Positions 34,360 to 46,430 of a stretch of DNA of 64,000 nucleotides are shown here, piece by piece. Positions within the stretch are counted from its first letter, which is position 1; the number at the start of each line of letters is the position of its first letter. The translations under genes were made by a program, and so were the position numbers. Origin of the DNA: Isoetes taiwanensis (taxonomy: Eukaryota > Streptophyta > Lycopodiopsida > Isoetales > Isoetaceae); contig JAJEKV010000027.1 of assembly GCA_021234155.1 (NCBI GenBank), positions 4,154,623 through 4,218,622 of the forward strand, written 5' to 3'. Below the pieces are notes generated by a model. That model was not told the DNA's origin. It saw only the letters and a program-made list of their open reading frames with translations, and ran no database searches.

Positions 34360-35940
34360 TCAAGGAAAACTTACAATTGTTCTTTTTGTGTGCAAAACGG
34401 GACCCAAACAAAAAGAGAGCAACAAGCGTATTACTGACAGGATTAAAAAACCCCCGTCCCGAAGGGTTTTCAAGGGAAAAACCTTAGCAGTAATAGGCAT
34501 GCTGGCACACTGTACAATTGCATAGGACAGTTCAATACCGTCCCGTAGGACACAAACGAGTCCGTGCATCCATAACCTCCTGGAGGTATGACCCCAACAA
34601 ACCCACGCCAGTAGTAGCCAATAATCGATGCAACGGCCGGCGGGCACTAATAATCGAACATATAAACTCTCCGGATATGGGCAAATCTTTGGCGATCCGG
34701 AGGGCATGACATTCATCCTCAATCGCTACCGGTGGCAACACCGCAAAGCCTTTGCTCTCGTGCTTCCCGGAGCCCAACGCCTGTTTCAATGCGGAGGCGA
34801 TGTGCACCGCGCGAATGGAAGCTATAAGTCTGCGCTTCTTCATGGACAAATTGGGTGTACAAATGCTGGTGTGGGCCTCTTGTGAGCCTAGGATTGACTT
34901 GTCTGGCGATAGTGTGCCGGTTAACATCGCGCCGAGCCTCTCATCCCGAGCTTTACGGAAGGAAATTAGCATCTAGGTATAGTTTAAGTGCCTCGCGATC
35001 TTTCTTTGTCCCGACACGGGCTTGCCGTTTTTACCCCACACCCGGCGTGAGAATCACCGAGCTTGCTTGTCTTTTATTGAGGATTTCAGGCGTTCGGGAC
35101 CCATCGCCGTGGCCAAAGCAAAGGTGGAGCAAAGCGTGTATCAGCCCATAGCGACCACCTTTTGGAAGTAAACGATATGGCGTTCCAATGCGGCCGTTGA
35201 AGGGGTAGAAAGCCCGGCTCTGGGTAGGATCTGAGTGCGGGCTGTGGACTTCACCCCTGGACCCGTGCCAAGAAGTCCTTCTGCACCTGCTTTCGAGGTC
35301 ATTCAGTGTTGAGGGATATCACCAGACCCCACACTTCTGCCCCATACAAAAGGACCGGCTCAACCAAGGCCCGAAACAAATGTGACTGGTGGCCCCAGGC
35401 ATACAACTCTGCCTTGTGGCTGTTGTTCTGCATGGCATATAGTGCTTTCCAACCCGCCGTGACCCGCAACCTGATAGCCGCATCCCAATGGGTGGTAGTT
35501 GAGAACTCAATCCCCAAGTACTTGTAGGTCGGAGCCACCTCTACCTCTTGCCCCTGGTAAGTGAATGTGGGAAGCCTTGGCTGACGGGATGATGCAACTA
35601 GCAGCACCCTGGTTTTGGCCAAGTTAACTCGCATGCCAGTGAATTGGCAAAAAGTGTCGAGAGCATCCAGGTGACGTTGCATGTCCTCTGGAGTATAGGC
35701 CATGAGGTTGACATCGTCAGCATATATGAGTTGCCGGATTGTGTGATGCATGAGCTGTGCGCCCGCGCCTCCATGCTCAGAGAGCCAATCTTCCAACTGA
35801 TCAATGTATAGGCCAAAGAGTGTGGGGGAGAGGAGGCAACCCTGACGCACTCCAATGCTACTGATCACCGGCTGTGCTGCCGATGTGTTACGGCCTAGAG
35901 AACATCCCCCGTTATATAGGGAGGTCACAAAGTTTGCTTT
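34360..35940 (-). mobile_element. LINE fragment of a second family (RT plus 3' tail)
   Basis: Minus strand: reverse transcriptase block IGVRQGCLLSPTLFGLYIDQL, catalytic LIYADDVNLMAYT and TGMRVNLAKTRVLLV, open from about 35940 to 35299. A GC-richer degraded C-terminal region with frames to 34532 follows, then a tail at 34500-34425 related to the plus strand at 15340-15410. The 5' part is cut off by the foldback element at about 35945. The sequence differs clearly from the 27-32 kb L1. Confidence 0.7.
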
Positions 35941-35944
35941 AGTA

Positions 35945-37490
35945 GTTGTTGTGTTTTCAACACCATATAATATTCCGCTTGAAATCTTATAGTATTTTAC
36001 GAACTTATTATACAGTATAGCAAATTTTGTACTTGCATACCCCACAAATGAGGAACTTTACGTACGGTGTAGATTAAGGAATAAGGGGTGAATATGCCTA
36101 TCCAACAGCTCTCGCTGCCCTACGTCACCTCCCGTGTGAATATGCACCCAAACCAAAGGGGGTTTAAGTGGGATTTTAATTTAAATGTGTTGGACCCAAT
36201 GGTTGTGTTAATTAATGTCAATGGTAGTTATGTGTTGGTTGTTAATGTCAATGGTTGTTATGTGTTGGGGGATTTAATTTTTATATGTTGGATGTTAATG
36301 GTTTGTGTTGCAAAAATTTTTTTTTTTGCCCTTCTTCGGCCTTAGGGACGCCACCCCCCGTGTGACAAAATTTTTAGAATTCAAACCAGAAAAAAACTAG
36401 AATTCATTTGAGGCATTCATCACTTGTAGCTTTTGAATTTGATCACAATAAAACAAATAGAACATAAGTAAAAGTTACCATAAAGATAGAGCAGATTGAT
36501 CCCATTATTTTGAAAGTCATAAAGTTTGCAACACCCATACACAAACATTTTTCAACTGGAATTTAACAGCAGCCTTTGGCCTCCATGGATTCTTGTGGTG
36601 CGAAACCAAAGTGGGTAAGAGCATGTTAGGGCCTACATGTTTTGGAAACTACCTGGAAAAATACTCTGGGTAGTCAAAGATGATGATATATTTGAGTTCT
36701 TAACATCTTCTTGACATCACAAAGTACCTTACAACATGTATGTACTACTACTCTTGAACATAACACAATTTCTTTTAGTCAATCTTGTAGTCTAGGTACT
36801 TTAAAATACAATTATGTACTTGCACAGAAGTACACAGAAAAGTACCTTTTTGGTAATTTTTTATGTAGGCCCTAACATGCTTTCACCCAAGTGGGAAACT
36901 TTTCTGCTTGTTAGCACAAGGATCTAGAAACCTTGGAATTTGCTTAATAACTGCCTCAAAATCTAAAAACGCATGGTAATTTTTTGCAAGCTTCATTCGG
37001 AATGAGCCATAAAACAATATCCAATAGCGCAATCCTGTATTAATCAGCTGGTAGGATGTGAAAGCCTACCAAACCCGGCCGAAAAATTGCTGTTTTAGCA
37101 TAGATAACTCAACCAAACATATCCATATCATACACTATCAAAAAGATCTCGGAGAGAGCTTTCCAACGCAATTAAAATCATCTCAAAGAGATCTCTGGAT
37201 TAAAAGTTATGATAAGAAATGTGTTGCCGGCGGGGAAACTGCACTACATGCACCCTTCAAGCCCTTCATGTGCCCATTATGCACCACACACACAAAAAAG
37301 AGGCCTTTTGTTGTGAGCCATTGAAAAAAAAGGCTAAAATCAATGGCCCTTCATGTGCCCATTATGCACCACACGCACAAAAAAGGGGCTTTTGTTGTGA
37401 GCCATTGGTTGTTGACCATTGAAAATCAGAGGAAAACCTTAGTGAAAAGCGTACAAAAACACAAAAACCCCCTGTTATTATGCTACATAT
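35945..37490 (+). mobile_element. Foldback element, copy 2, core inverted
   Basis: The right arm and right part (about 36108-37490) are collinear with copy 1 at 23592-24797. The core (35950-36107) is the reverse complement of copy 1's core, and the left arm is missing. This is the result expected from recombination between the inverted arms. It interrupts the second LINE's RT. A MITE is inserted at 36613-36888, absent from copy 1. Confidence 0.75.
36613..36888. mobile_element. MITE, 276 bp, inside foldback copy 2
   Basis: Terminal inverted repeats of 26 bp with two mismatches (GGGTAAGAGCATGTTAGGGC and GGGTGAAAGCATGTTAGGGC as outermost 20). Copy 1 (about 24100) has the empty site ccaaagtgggaaac. 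The flanks repeat aagtggg, so the TSD is 4 bp (AAGT) or 7 bp (AAGTGGG) depending on where the element is taken to start. No coding capacity; family not assigned. Confidence 0.9.
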
Positions 37491-39588
37491 TTAAGTTCAA
37501 CCCAGTTCAAGCAAGCATTAAAATTATTTTTTGATGTATATTGATTTCTGTATCTATTTTGAATAAAAATCCAACGTAGAAATATTGAAATACATTGTTT
37601 CTCATTTGTTGTCTGAGAAATAAAAGAATCACATGTTTGTGCCTTTTGTAAATTATTTTTCACATTCATAAACATTTTGGTCATGTTGAACAAGGTGTGT
37701 TGCTTGGATGTTTTTTAGATTGTTGTTAGATCATGAAGGTTGAACTCCTTACATTATGGTGGGTTAAAGCCATGCCAGGCTCTAGAATAGTGCAAGACAT
37801 AAATCTGTAAAAACATTGATGTATAATTATTGTTATACATAACAAGTAAGGCATTGCCTATTAAAGGTCCCATGTGGTCCATTGAAGGTCCCAAGGGGTC
37901 CATAGAAGGCTACTTAGTGGTCTATTGAAGGGCACATAGGGTTAAGTTAGCCTTCTGACTTAAAACCTTCATAGCGAACTCCAAATTTATCAAAAACTCA
38001 GATGTGTGGGATCAATTGAAAGCTAAAGACCCGATCTTCATTATGGTATGTTAAAAAGAGGAGTTAAAAAAAAAAATAGTCCATCATAATAATATTTATT
38101 TCCTTAAGTGGGCGCTTCATGGCACCAGGGCTCAAATTTGACGGCTTTCATGCCTGTTTTTGGCATTTTTGCCAGTCAAAAATAAAATTTGTATTGCAAA
38201 TGAAAGGTAGTCAATGACCAAATGTCTATCATACAGAAGGGCCATCAAAATACATATTTGTCATTTGAAAGGCTAGAAATTTAAATTGTCCTATCATTTA
38301 TCTATCTATCTATCTATACTATCCATCTATCTATCTATCTTTTTGTAAATAAAATGATATAATATATATGCCCATATACAAAAATATATGATCCATCCAA
38401 AAAACCTTTAAGGTAATGAATTTAAAAACACTTCATGGGCATGGTAAATTAAACACCATCTGACCATTGAAAAAAGGGAACACTAGCTTGCATCGACAGG
38501 GAATTGCCAAGGAATCAGCCATGAATCGCCAGGAAATCGGTAGGGAATTGGCCATGAAATCGGCCAGGGAATCCTAACTTGCATCAATTTAGATTCAAGA
38601 GCCCTCTTTAGCTTACTCCTCGACAAACAGCTACAGGGTTCTTGGGCTCATACTACAGTCTATACTTGGGCTCTCTGATATGCTCCGCTGCACCGAGATT
38701 TTTGAAGCCACATAATATTTAATTCAGACCCACAGAATATTTATGGACAAACAACACATTTCTAAAACCTCTACTTCAACAAACCCACAGAATACTTAGA
38801 TTTGGGGCTTTCTTGGGCTCATACTTGGGCTTATGCTTGGCAAACAACACCGCCATTCTTGGGCTTACACTTAGGCTCTCTGATTGTTCTGCATCAAGAC
38901 TTTTGAAACCACCACTTCTACATACCTATCTCATCTATTCATTCATTGAGCAAGATAAAGACAACATAAATAAGTTCATATTTAGATCATTTTCTCTATG
39001 TTATTGTGATTTCTTGCTTTTTCTTGCCCCTTGCATTTACGTAGTTTTCAAATTTTTGTTATAGTGGTGGCTTCGGCTTCTTTAAGCTAAAAAAAAAAAA
39101 AAAAAAAAGAGAGGAAGGCCAATCAATGTAGATCTATGTTTTTTTTCTGCAAATTCTCTAATAGCATAGTTGCAAGCTCAGGCTCTCAAATGCAACAGCA
39201 GCCTGACATAGTTCTTGAGGAGACCATAGAAATTATAGAAGGTTATTGTAATGTACAGAAGAACATACCTATTGTTGATGTATATTTAAAACTTGGTTAT
39301 ATTATTACGAGTTTATAATAGACTTTATAACTTGTTCCTTTTTTTTACATTAAAAAATAGTTTCTGTCATTTGGAATTTTTGTCTTCATTTAAGGCGTAA
39401 ATTTTTTTTTGCCTGTCACAAGAAAATTAGGGGTAGCCTTCAAATTTGAGCAATGATGGGCACCCTCCCTATCACAAACGCTAACGTTTATCAGGTTCAG
39501 ATAGGTCGACGTGACCTTGCAATCTGGCAGGTGACTTGGCACCGGTGCTCTAGAATTGGCCCTCAGGACTTGCCATAGTTGGAGCTCA
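37491..39588. other. Intergenic upstream of the ASCC2-like gene
   Basis: Contains a ggtccattgaaggtccca-type mini tandem repeat at about 37865-37930, an imperfect ATCT microsatellite at about 38296-38340, a diverged duplication of cttgggctcatacttgggct phrases at about 38640-38900, and an A20 run at about 39090. No TATA box is obvious in the 150 bp before 39589. Confidence 0.5.
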
Positions 39589-42500
39589 ATGGGTTCGAGG
39601 GGTAGATCCGGCGACCGATGGCGGCCTCGGATTTCAGACAGTTCTGTAAGGAATGACGATCATCTCTTCAAGGCCAAAGATACCAAGACTTTTAAATATG
39701 TCCCCAAAAGCGGCTCAAAATCTAGCACTGAACTGCAAGAAACCGATGGCTGTATAGGTGCTGATAATGTTGCGGATCCAAATTTTGCTAGTGAAGTTGC
39801 TGAATCAAATCCGGCGAAAAAAATGGAGGCAGCTACTGGAAGGAAGAAAACCGTTTCCCTTCCTCAACCCAAGCTTCATTTTGTCCCATATTTGCCCCAA
39901 GATGAGGATGCAGTGGATATCGCAGAGACTCAGAAAATCACTGATTATCTGAATAATCAGCTGGCTTCGCTTCTCAAGCTTAAACCCAGAGAATTTTGGC
40001 AAGAAGGTATACTTTAAACATGTAATTTGTTTCCCTTTTAACTTAACCTGGCGGCCTACTTGAAATGTGAACTGAGCTAATGCAAATTTTTTATTCAGTG
40101 GCGATCAACAATTCTCTTCTCAAGTTTCTGGACAGTTATCTGCACTTTAGAAGGCGCTGGTATGATTTGCCACGAAAGGATCACGACACAGATCAAGTAA
40201 TTGTTGGGGATGGGGACCTATATCGACGTGTTTTTATGACTTTTTTGAGAATGTCAGTTTTATTCTCCCTTTAGATATTCTGAGAGAAGTGTCTTTTTAT
40301 TCTGCATACTGTTTCCTTTTGGCAATTGTTGTTAACTTCAAGGCATGTTCTTCAGGTCTTCAAACCAAGATATGGGTGCAAAAACAAATGATTGTCTCTC
40401 TTCTAAAGAGCATACAGGTAAAAACTATCCTCTGGGACTGTCGTAATTAATGTCCTAGAAACTTGTAAACCTAGTCTTTCATGTATTTGTAGGCTAAATA
40501 CCTAGGGAGAGCTTAATAAGTTTCGCAAGGTCACATGCAGCCCTTTTGCAGGAGAAAGGGCTTTTGAGTGTACCACAGTTAATGGACATATGCTCACTGT
40601 ATAGCAATGGCAATTTACAATTGACACAGCAGCTGGTATGATGAAGTCCGCACCCGATAACAAGTTTCATGTTCATTGATTTGATATGCATAGTTTCTGA
40701 TATAGCAACTGTTACAACAGGTTAGCAATGCCTTACGTGCTTATGAGCATGATATAGCAGGAGTCATCCCACAGATCATGCAAAACTTAGAACTCGTGTG
40801 TCAGCGATGTTGTTCAACAATAGAGGTGCCACATTTGTTGTTGTCCTATGAAGTGTTTTAGGTAGAAATGCTCCTACAATGTAATGCACATGATTGCTAG
40901 ACCTAATTAGGCTTCATTTACATATATCAACTAAATGCTTGTCTCTCACATTATTGCCTATAATTGATTCTCACAGCCTTTGACGATGAAAAACATTACA
41001 ACACATGCAAAACTGAGGGATGAACTGCTCGAGGTATTGCATTTTGAATTGGCTTACATAGCTTAAAGTTATTTTTAAATGGTATCTTTGTTTTCCAGGT
41101 TGTGAATTACTTGCATGATGCTTTGGTTACTCTTGATTCCTTCCTTGAAGCATATCCTCCTGCAGCCACCATCTTTGTATCCACAGAATCCAGGTGACCT
41201 ATTTCAGTCTAACTTTTTTGTGCTGCAAGCTGAATTCCAACACCAACTGCTGTATTCTTTTAGTGACTTTCAAGGAAGCTGGCTCTCAGCTCTTTCAGAT
41301 ATTTACAGTTCATGCTTGCCATTGTTTCAAAAAGGATTTGCTGCACTATGTGAATCAGATCGGAATTGTGGAATGGATAGCCATACATCTGGGGACTTAC
41401 AATCCATGTCACAGTCGCTAGAAAAGGTTAGACTGAGGCTAGCAAAACTAGCATTAGACATTCTCTCAATCAACTACCTTGATTTAAGACTCGATCACGG
41501 TGTCGATGTTATACTAGAAGAAAACAAGAAAAAGGGCAAATGGTTAGTTCAAGCAGTAACCTCTCTTGCTGAACCCTGCATGAGAGTGGGAAGTGGAAAA
41601 GAGAGTTTGAGAGGCAAGGAAGGAAATGGAGCACTTTTGCACCAAATTGAAGAACGATATCAGCTGCTTGATAGAGTTACTACAGCATGGGAAAGTGGTT
41701 AGTACAATTGTTACGTGTATTTCAGCTTCTGTTTTATATTATTCTAAGGAATGATCACAATCTGCAGGACAGATTTCATTGGATGACATGGAGTATGCCC
41801 AGTTGCTTTCTCTGTTAAGTGGAAACGACCGATTTGAGCAAGACTATAGCAAACCTAGTCTTCCACAGATTTCCAGCCTGTCGATTGAGGATCACAATAT
41901 CACAGAAGATACCATACTATACCAGTCAAAAATAAGTCAAGTAAAGGATATTTTTCCGGATTATGGTGATGGATTTATATCCTCTTGCTTGGAGGTATAC
42001 GACAATGATCCTGAGTTGGTTATTCAAAGGATCTTGGAGGGTACGTTACATCCAGATCTATCAAGATTGGATGTAACACTCCAAACAAAGCCAGTATTCG
42101 ATGATATCAAGCAAGTGAATAATAAAGGCAAAGGAAAGGTGGAGGATGTAGGTTTTGTGTCAAGAGCAGCTGTGAAAAATGATTTGGCAGGATCATCCAC
42201 AGATAAGAGCTCTACAGGTCGATATATCCGCCGTCAAAAGTTTGGGGATGTAGATAACCTATTGCTTCAGCGCGATGACAATGCATTGAAGCAAACAGCT
42301 ACTTTTGCTGCACAACTTGCTTACGAGGATGAATATGATGACTCATTTGATGACCTTGGCCTGCATGCAACAGATTTAGGTGCAGAAGATACAGACAGTT
42401 TAGCATACCTTGTTCCTGATCGGAAGGTAATAGAAAGTGACAGTGGAAGACAGATAAACCAGCAGCGATTTCAGGGGGTTGGACTTCAAAAGCCAAGTGT

Positions 42501-42864
42501 GAGACCCCAAGCAAATAAAACACAAGCACAAACCTACAAAGAGCGGGAAAAGGGCACGCCACAATTTTATGTCAAGGATGGTAAGAACTACAGCTACAAG
42601 GTAGCAGGATCAGTAGCTGTTGCTAGTGTCGAGGAAGCAGAGGCTTTAAGAGAGGAGCAAGAAGATAAGATTTATGGACTCGGCCGAGGTGGCAATGTGC
42701 CAATTCGACAAACGGATGGAGAAAATTTGGAAACTGATGGAAATGCATCAAACAAAACTGCTGGAAGTGTGAACAGGCAACCACATGCAAGGAGGGATCA
42801 GAGCAATCACCATAGAAAGGATCGGGCATTAAAGAAGCATTTAACGAGTCTGGGAGGCCACTGA
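39589..42864 (+). CDS. ASCC2: ASCC2-like CUE-domain protein (9 coding exons)
   Basis: Coding exons: 39589-40006, 40099-40252, 40356-40417, 40541-40635, 40721-40825, 40977-41033, 41099-41193, 41264-41697, 41768-42864. All introns are GT-AG and phases match, giving 838 codons and a TGA. The N-terminal ASCC2 region includes FLDSYLHFRRRWYD and LLQEKGLLSVPQLMDICSLY. A CUE domain at about residues 528-568 has IFPDYGDGFISSCLEVYDNDPELVIQRILEG. The Gly/Arg/Lys-rich tail is LGRGGNVP...HHRKDRALKKH. In animals and yeast (ASCC2; Cue3/Rqt3) this is the ubiquitin-binding subunit of the ASC-1/RQT complex, acting with the ASCC3 helicase in ribosome quality control and alkylation repair. Exon 4's start is the least certain. 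Neighbour tAPX is convergent, with stops 0.73 kb apart. Confidence 0.9.
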
Positions 42865-43592
42865 AGTTTTATATATTATGGCTCCATTTTTGTTTCAGGC
42901 TGGTATTTTTTTTAATTAGAATACCATGGAGTGGTACAGATCATTTACTTTTGCTCAGGACCCTATGATCATTATAAATATTTTTTGTAGCAACTATTAG
43001 TGAACGACAGTGATGAGAATTTTGTCAAATCATGACCATGAAGACTTTTCATCTAAATTTTCTTATGGTAGGCCATTGAACGATTTTCTTAATTGCTGCA
43101 AATAAACAGTCCCAGCGCCAATATGGATGCCAGAAAGAGGGGAGAGAAATTTCAAAACAATCTAAAAATTTTGTATCAATTACCAAAAGAAGATAATATA
43201 TTTAAGCGAGTGCAAAATTGGAGTTTCATTACATTTCAAAAGTTGTCCAATTTCCTTGAAATATGGCTTGATTGGGCGAATGCATTCCTGTGCTAGAGGC
43301 TAAGATTAGTTCAGGATCTTATCCCAAGAAGTTTGTAAAAACATTCCCATTGTGTTAAATAGCAGCTAATAGCTTATGATTCGGATTGATCTTTGAGACT
43401 GCCAAGGTTTATCAAGAATAATTAAAGGTTTCTCCAAGAACAAGTTTTAACATCTTCCACTGATTCCTTTGAGAGGAAGCTGTCCCAAGTTGTCAACGAG
43501 TTCTTGCAACAGTGAGATGTGATCTTCTTGCATGTGACATGTCATTTATTTAAAAATTGCAAGAATAGAAGCTTCACATAGCTTATTTTAGG
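42865..43592. other. Shared 3' intergenic region of convergent genes
   Basis: Holds the 3' UTR of the ASCC2-like gene from the left and of the ascorbate peroxidase gene from the right. A 67-codon frame at 43093 shows no family features. No terminator-like repeats seen. Confidence 0.5.
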
Positions 43593-46255
43593 TTAAACGG
43601 ATCCACCAAAGAGTGAAGTTAATATTGCCAGAAATGCAATTGCAAGGATTATGTTAAGAAAGTAGTTAGTCTTAAGTGGTTGATTTGGGCTTCCACCAAG
43701 TGCTAGATACTCTGCTCGGATCTTTGACTTCATGGCATCAGAAAGCTCTTTCTGCAAGAGTGCCACATTTATTGGATAATTTCAACATCACACAACTCGA
43801 GAATTAGTGTAATGACATGATCCCAGCTTAAGAAGGTACCCTTTCTTCCCCAGAGGTGTAATTTGCAGCTACAAATTTTGCAGCAGGTGGTGCAGTCTGC
43901 TCAGGCCCATCAATGCGCACACCCTGTTGTCAAAAACATGCAGTGGCAGTTAATATGCCGTTTCAAATGAGATACACTCCATGGAAACAAACTGACCTCA
44001 GGTGGATCAAAATTTGCGCCCAACTCGCTTAACTTGGCATGAGCTTTTGCATAATCTTCAAAGAAAGCGTTTTGGTCTTCAGCATACTTTTCTGCATATA
44101 CCTGCTCTCACAATGTCATTCCTTGTTGCAAATAGAAATAATCCTTATCTCAGACAAGTACCTTAAACCCATCGTCTTCAAAGAGGACTGCATCTGTAGG
44201 CAAAACAAGTAGATCCTCATCTCTCTTTGCTTTGATATCCTGTATGGATATAAGAGGTGAATACGCATGGTGTCATCTATGATAGGCATTCTATTTGCGT
44301 TGCAAAGTGAGAAATGACCTTAAAGTAAGAGTTGTCAAACTTCAGCCATTCAATAGTCCAGGATTGACCACCTGGTGTGCCAGGTCCATCTTTCTGCCAT
44401 GAAAATGCATAGGTCAGAGTTATATGCTAAATGATAGGAAGATCAACGATCACATCTCACCGTGTACTTTGTTTCAGGCTTTCCCCATCCACTTCGCTCT
44501 GGTCTGGAACGCCCAAGTGTATGGGCCCCTGACAAAGCAACAATTTCCTGCAAGTGGAATGCTCATAAAGGATTATGTAAGAGCTATAAATTTGGACCAC
44601 ATAAGAGTATATTAAAGGAGGGCTATATACCCTATCATTCAATCCCATGCGATAGAACACTTTCCGTAAATGTTCTGCAGGCTTTGGAGGTCCAGCATCT
44701 GGTTGAGACCAAACACACATCAATCTGGAGTCTTCTTAGCTTTTTTAGATCAAGGAAGGCAACATTACATACCTGGCAGATTGCCTTCTTTCGGACAGTC
44801 TTCAGGGCCAGAAGTATCCAGCCTTCCATATTTCATGGGAATTCGAGGTCCTCCTGCTAACTGCACGATGATTATCAAGTAAGAACTAACTTCAATACAG
44901 AACTCAATAAAAGAAGGCAGGGTTATACACAGGCAACTTTTGCTGTTAAAGGCATCAATCCCAACGACTTAACAATACAAAATTAAGTACTTGGCTTTGC
45001 CACCATTTATCATAATGAAAAATTCAATTTCTTAAGAGTATTTATAGCTGTCGCTTGGAACACAAGTTGGTTGTGTAATGATGGACACAGATCATTCTAT
45101 TCATGGGCAACATATTTCTCATGCATAGAGAGAAGATAAAAACTAGGGCATGTTTGTTCTTGATGACAATAAAAAAGCTTAGACAAGGGAACAGTTTCTT
45201 CACATTTCAGTCAAGAATAACAGTGAAGCTTATGTAATAGATGTTCAATCCGAAATAACACCCTGATCTGCCTGGTAATATGAATGAGAAGAACTCGTCT
45301 CTTTTATTGTCTTATATCACTTGACCAATGTTTTATATAATTTCAGCTTTTCACTCCAAGTTATTGCCTGTTATGAGTATCAATATGTAATATCAGGTCA
45401 CAAATATCATACCTCAATAGCTGTAGCACTTGCAAGTTGAAAGAGGTCTGCATAACTGACAGAGGGAAACTTTTCTTTTATGGGCTCTAAGAGTTTCAAA
45501 GCATTTTGCAGTCCTGCACCAAGTAAGGATATCAACAAAGATGGCCCATGTTTACATATTCTAATCTTGACTGTAACACCTTCTAACCTACCAGCATTTG
45601 CTGCATGGCCTAGTTCAGCTGAAAACCGAAGGCTGCCATTGGCCCCACCGCACTTGGGCCATTCATTGATATCCTTGTCATATGTTCCAGCATCATGCCA
45701 TCCTAGACGTATCTACACATTAAAAACAGCACAAAATCAAATCCACATATCCATTTGTCTGTAGAATTTCACATGTTTAATACTGCCCTCACAACATCTG
45801 GTACTATACTCAAAGGGAAATGACTTCACAAGAAAATTCCAAGTTTTGTGAATTTACCAAAATAGGATTACAGTTTTTGCTTTTGATTAGGTCCTTGATT
45901 TCTTCTCTTGCTTTCCTCAATTCCTCAACAGATGCAGAACAGGTAGATGTTAGAGCAGTTCCAGAACTTCTAAGGTACGTCCTCTTCTTCAACTGTAGGG
46001 TAAACAACATAAAGATTTTGATTTATTCTGAAATGATTGATTCATCTTGAGACATAAAATTAAGGATTCAATTACCTTTATAAACAATTTTGGCAGGACA
46101 GCAGGTTTGAGCATTGTAGATTGAGCAGGGTAAGATTTGAAGTTCATATTGAATGGGCGAGGACCATTGGGCACGATCATCGACGGACCTGCGAGGCGAA
46201 AAGCTTCTGCTCTTGGAGCTATGGCGTTGGAGGAAAATGCTGTTGGAGCTGCCAT
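43593..46255 (-). CDS. tAPX: Thylakoid-bound ascorbate peroxidase (12 coding exons)
   Basis: Exons, 5' to 3' on the minus strand: 46255-46076, 45992-45858, 45712-45592, 45513-45413, 44860-44773, 44698-44631, 44547-44461, 44393-44319, 44239-44162, 44101-43997, 43923-43840, 43751-43593. The join gives 426 residues. It is a haem peroxidase reducing H2O2 with ascorbate in the chloroplast water-water cycle. The active site [11 protein letters not shown] holds distal Arg107, Trp110 and His111. The proximal haem ligand is His240 in [13 protein letters not shown], with Trp272 and Asp301 (LPTDA). The chloroplast-type insertion [15 protein letters not shown] is present. The C-terminal hydrophobic helix (about 404-422, [15 protein letters not shown]) marks the thylakoid form rather than the stromal one. 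The N-terminus suits a transit peptide. An in-frame ATG at 46315 would add 20 residues. Confidence 0.95.
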
Positions 46256-46375
46256 GTTGAGAAAGGCAGATAGCTTCACGCAGCTACGAATATACATATG
46301 CAAGGTTTTACCCACAAGCTAACGAAAGGCATGCAACTTCCTACGAAGAAGATCGGGCTGACTGCTCGAGCTCGG

Positions 46376-46430
46376 AACAGCCCATTCCTTCTGCATACTG
46401 TACGTACATATATACGTATATATAGGACGT
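46376..46430 (-). promoter_or_regulatory. Candidate core promoter of the tAPX gene
   Basis: A TATA-like run (tatatatacgtatatatgta on the minus strand, about 46427-46408) lies about 150-170 bp upstream of the ATG at 46255. This would put transcription start near 46380, so the ATG at 46315 would be the first in the mRNA. Confidence 0.4.

Noticed and set aside
34532-34972. 146-codon minus-strand ORF as a separate gene
   Set aside because: It lies downstream of the LINE RT in the same element and shows no motif; it is better read as degraded LINE sequence.
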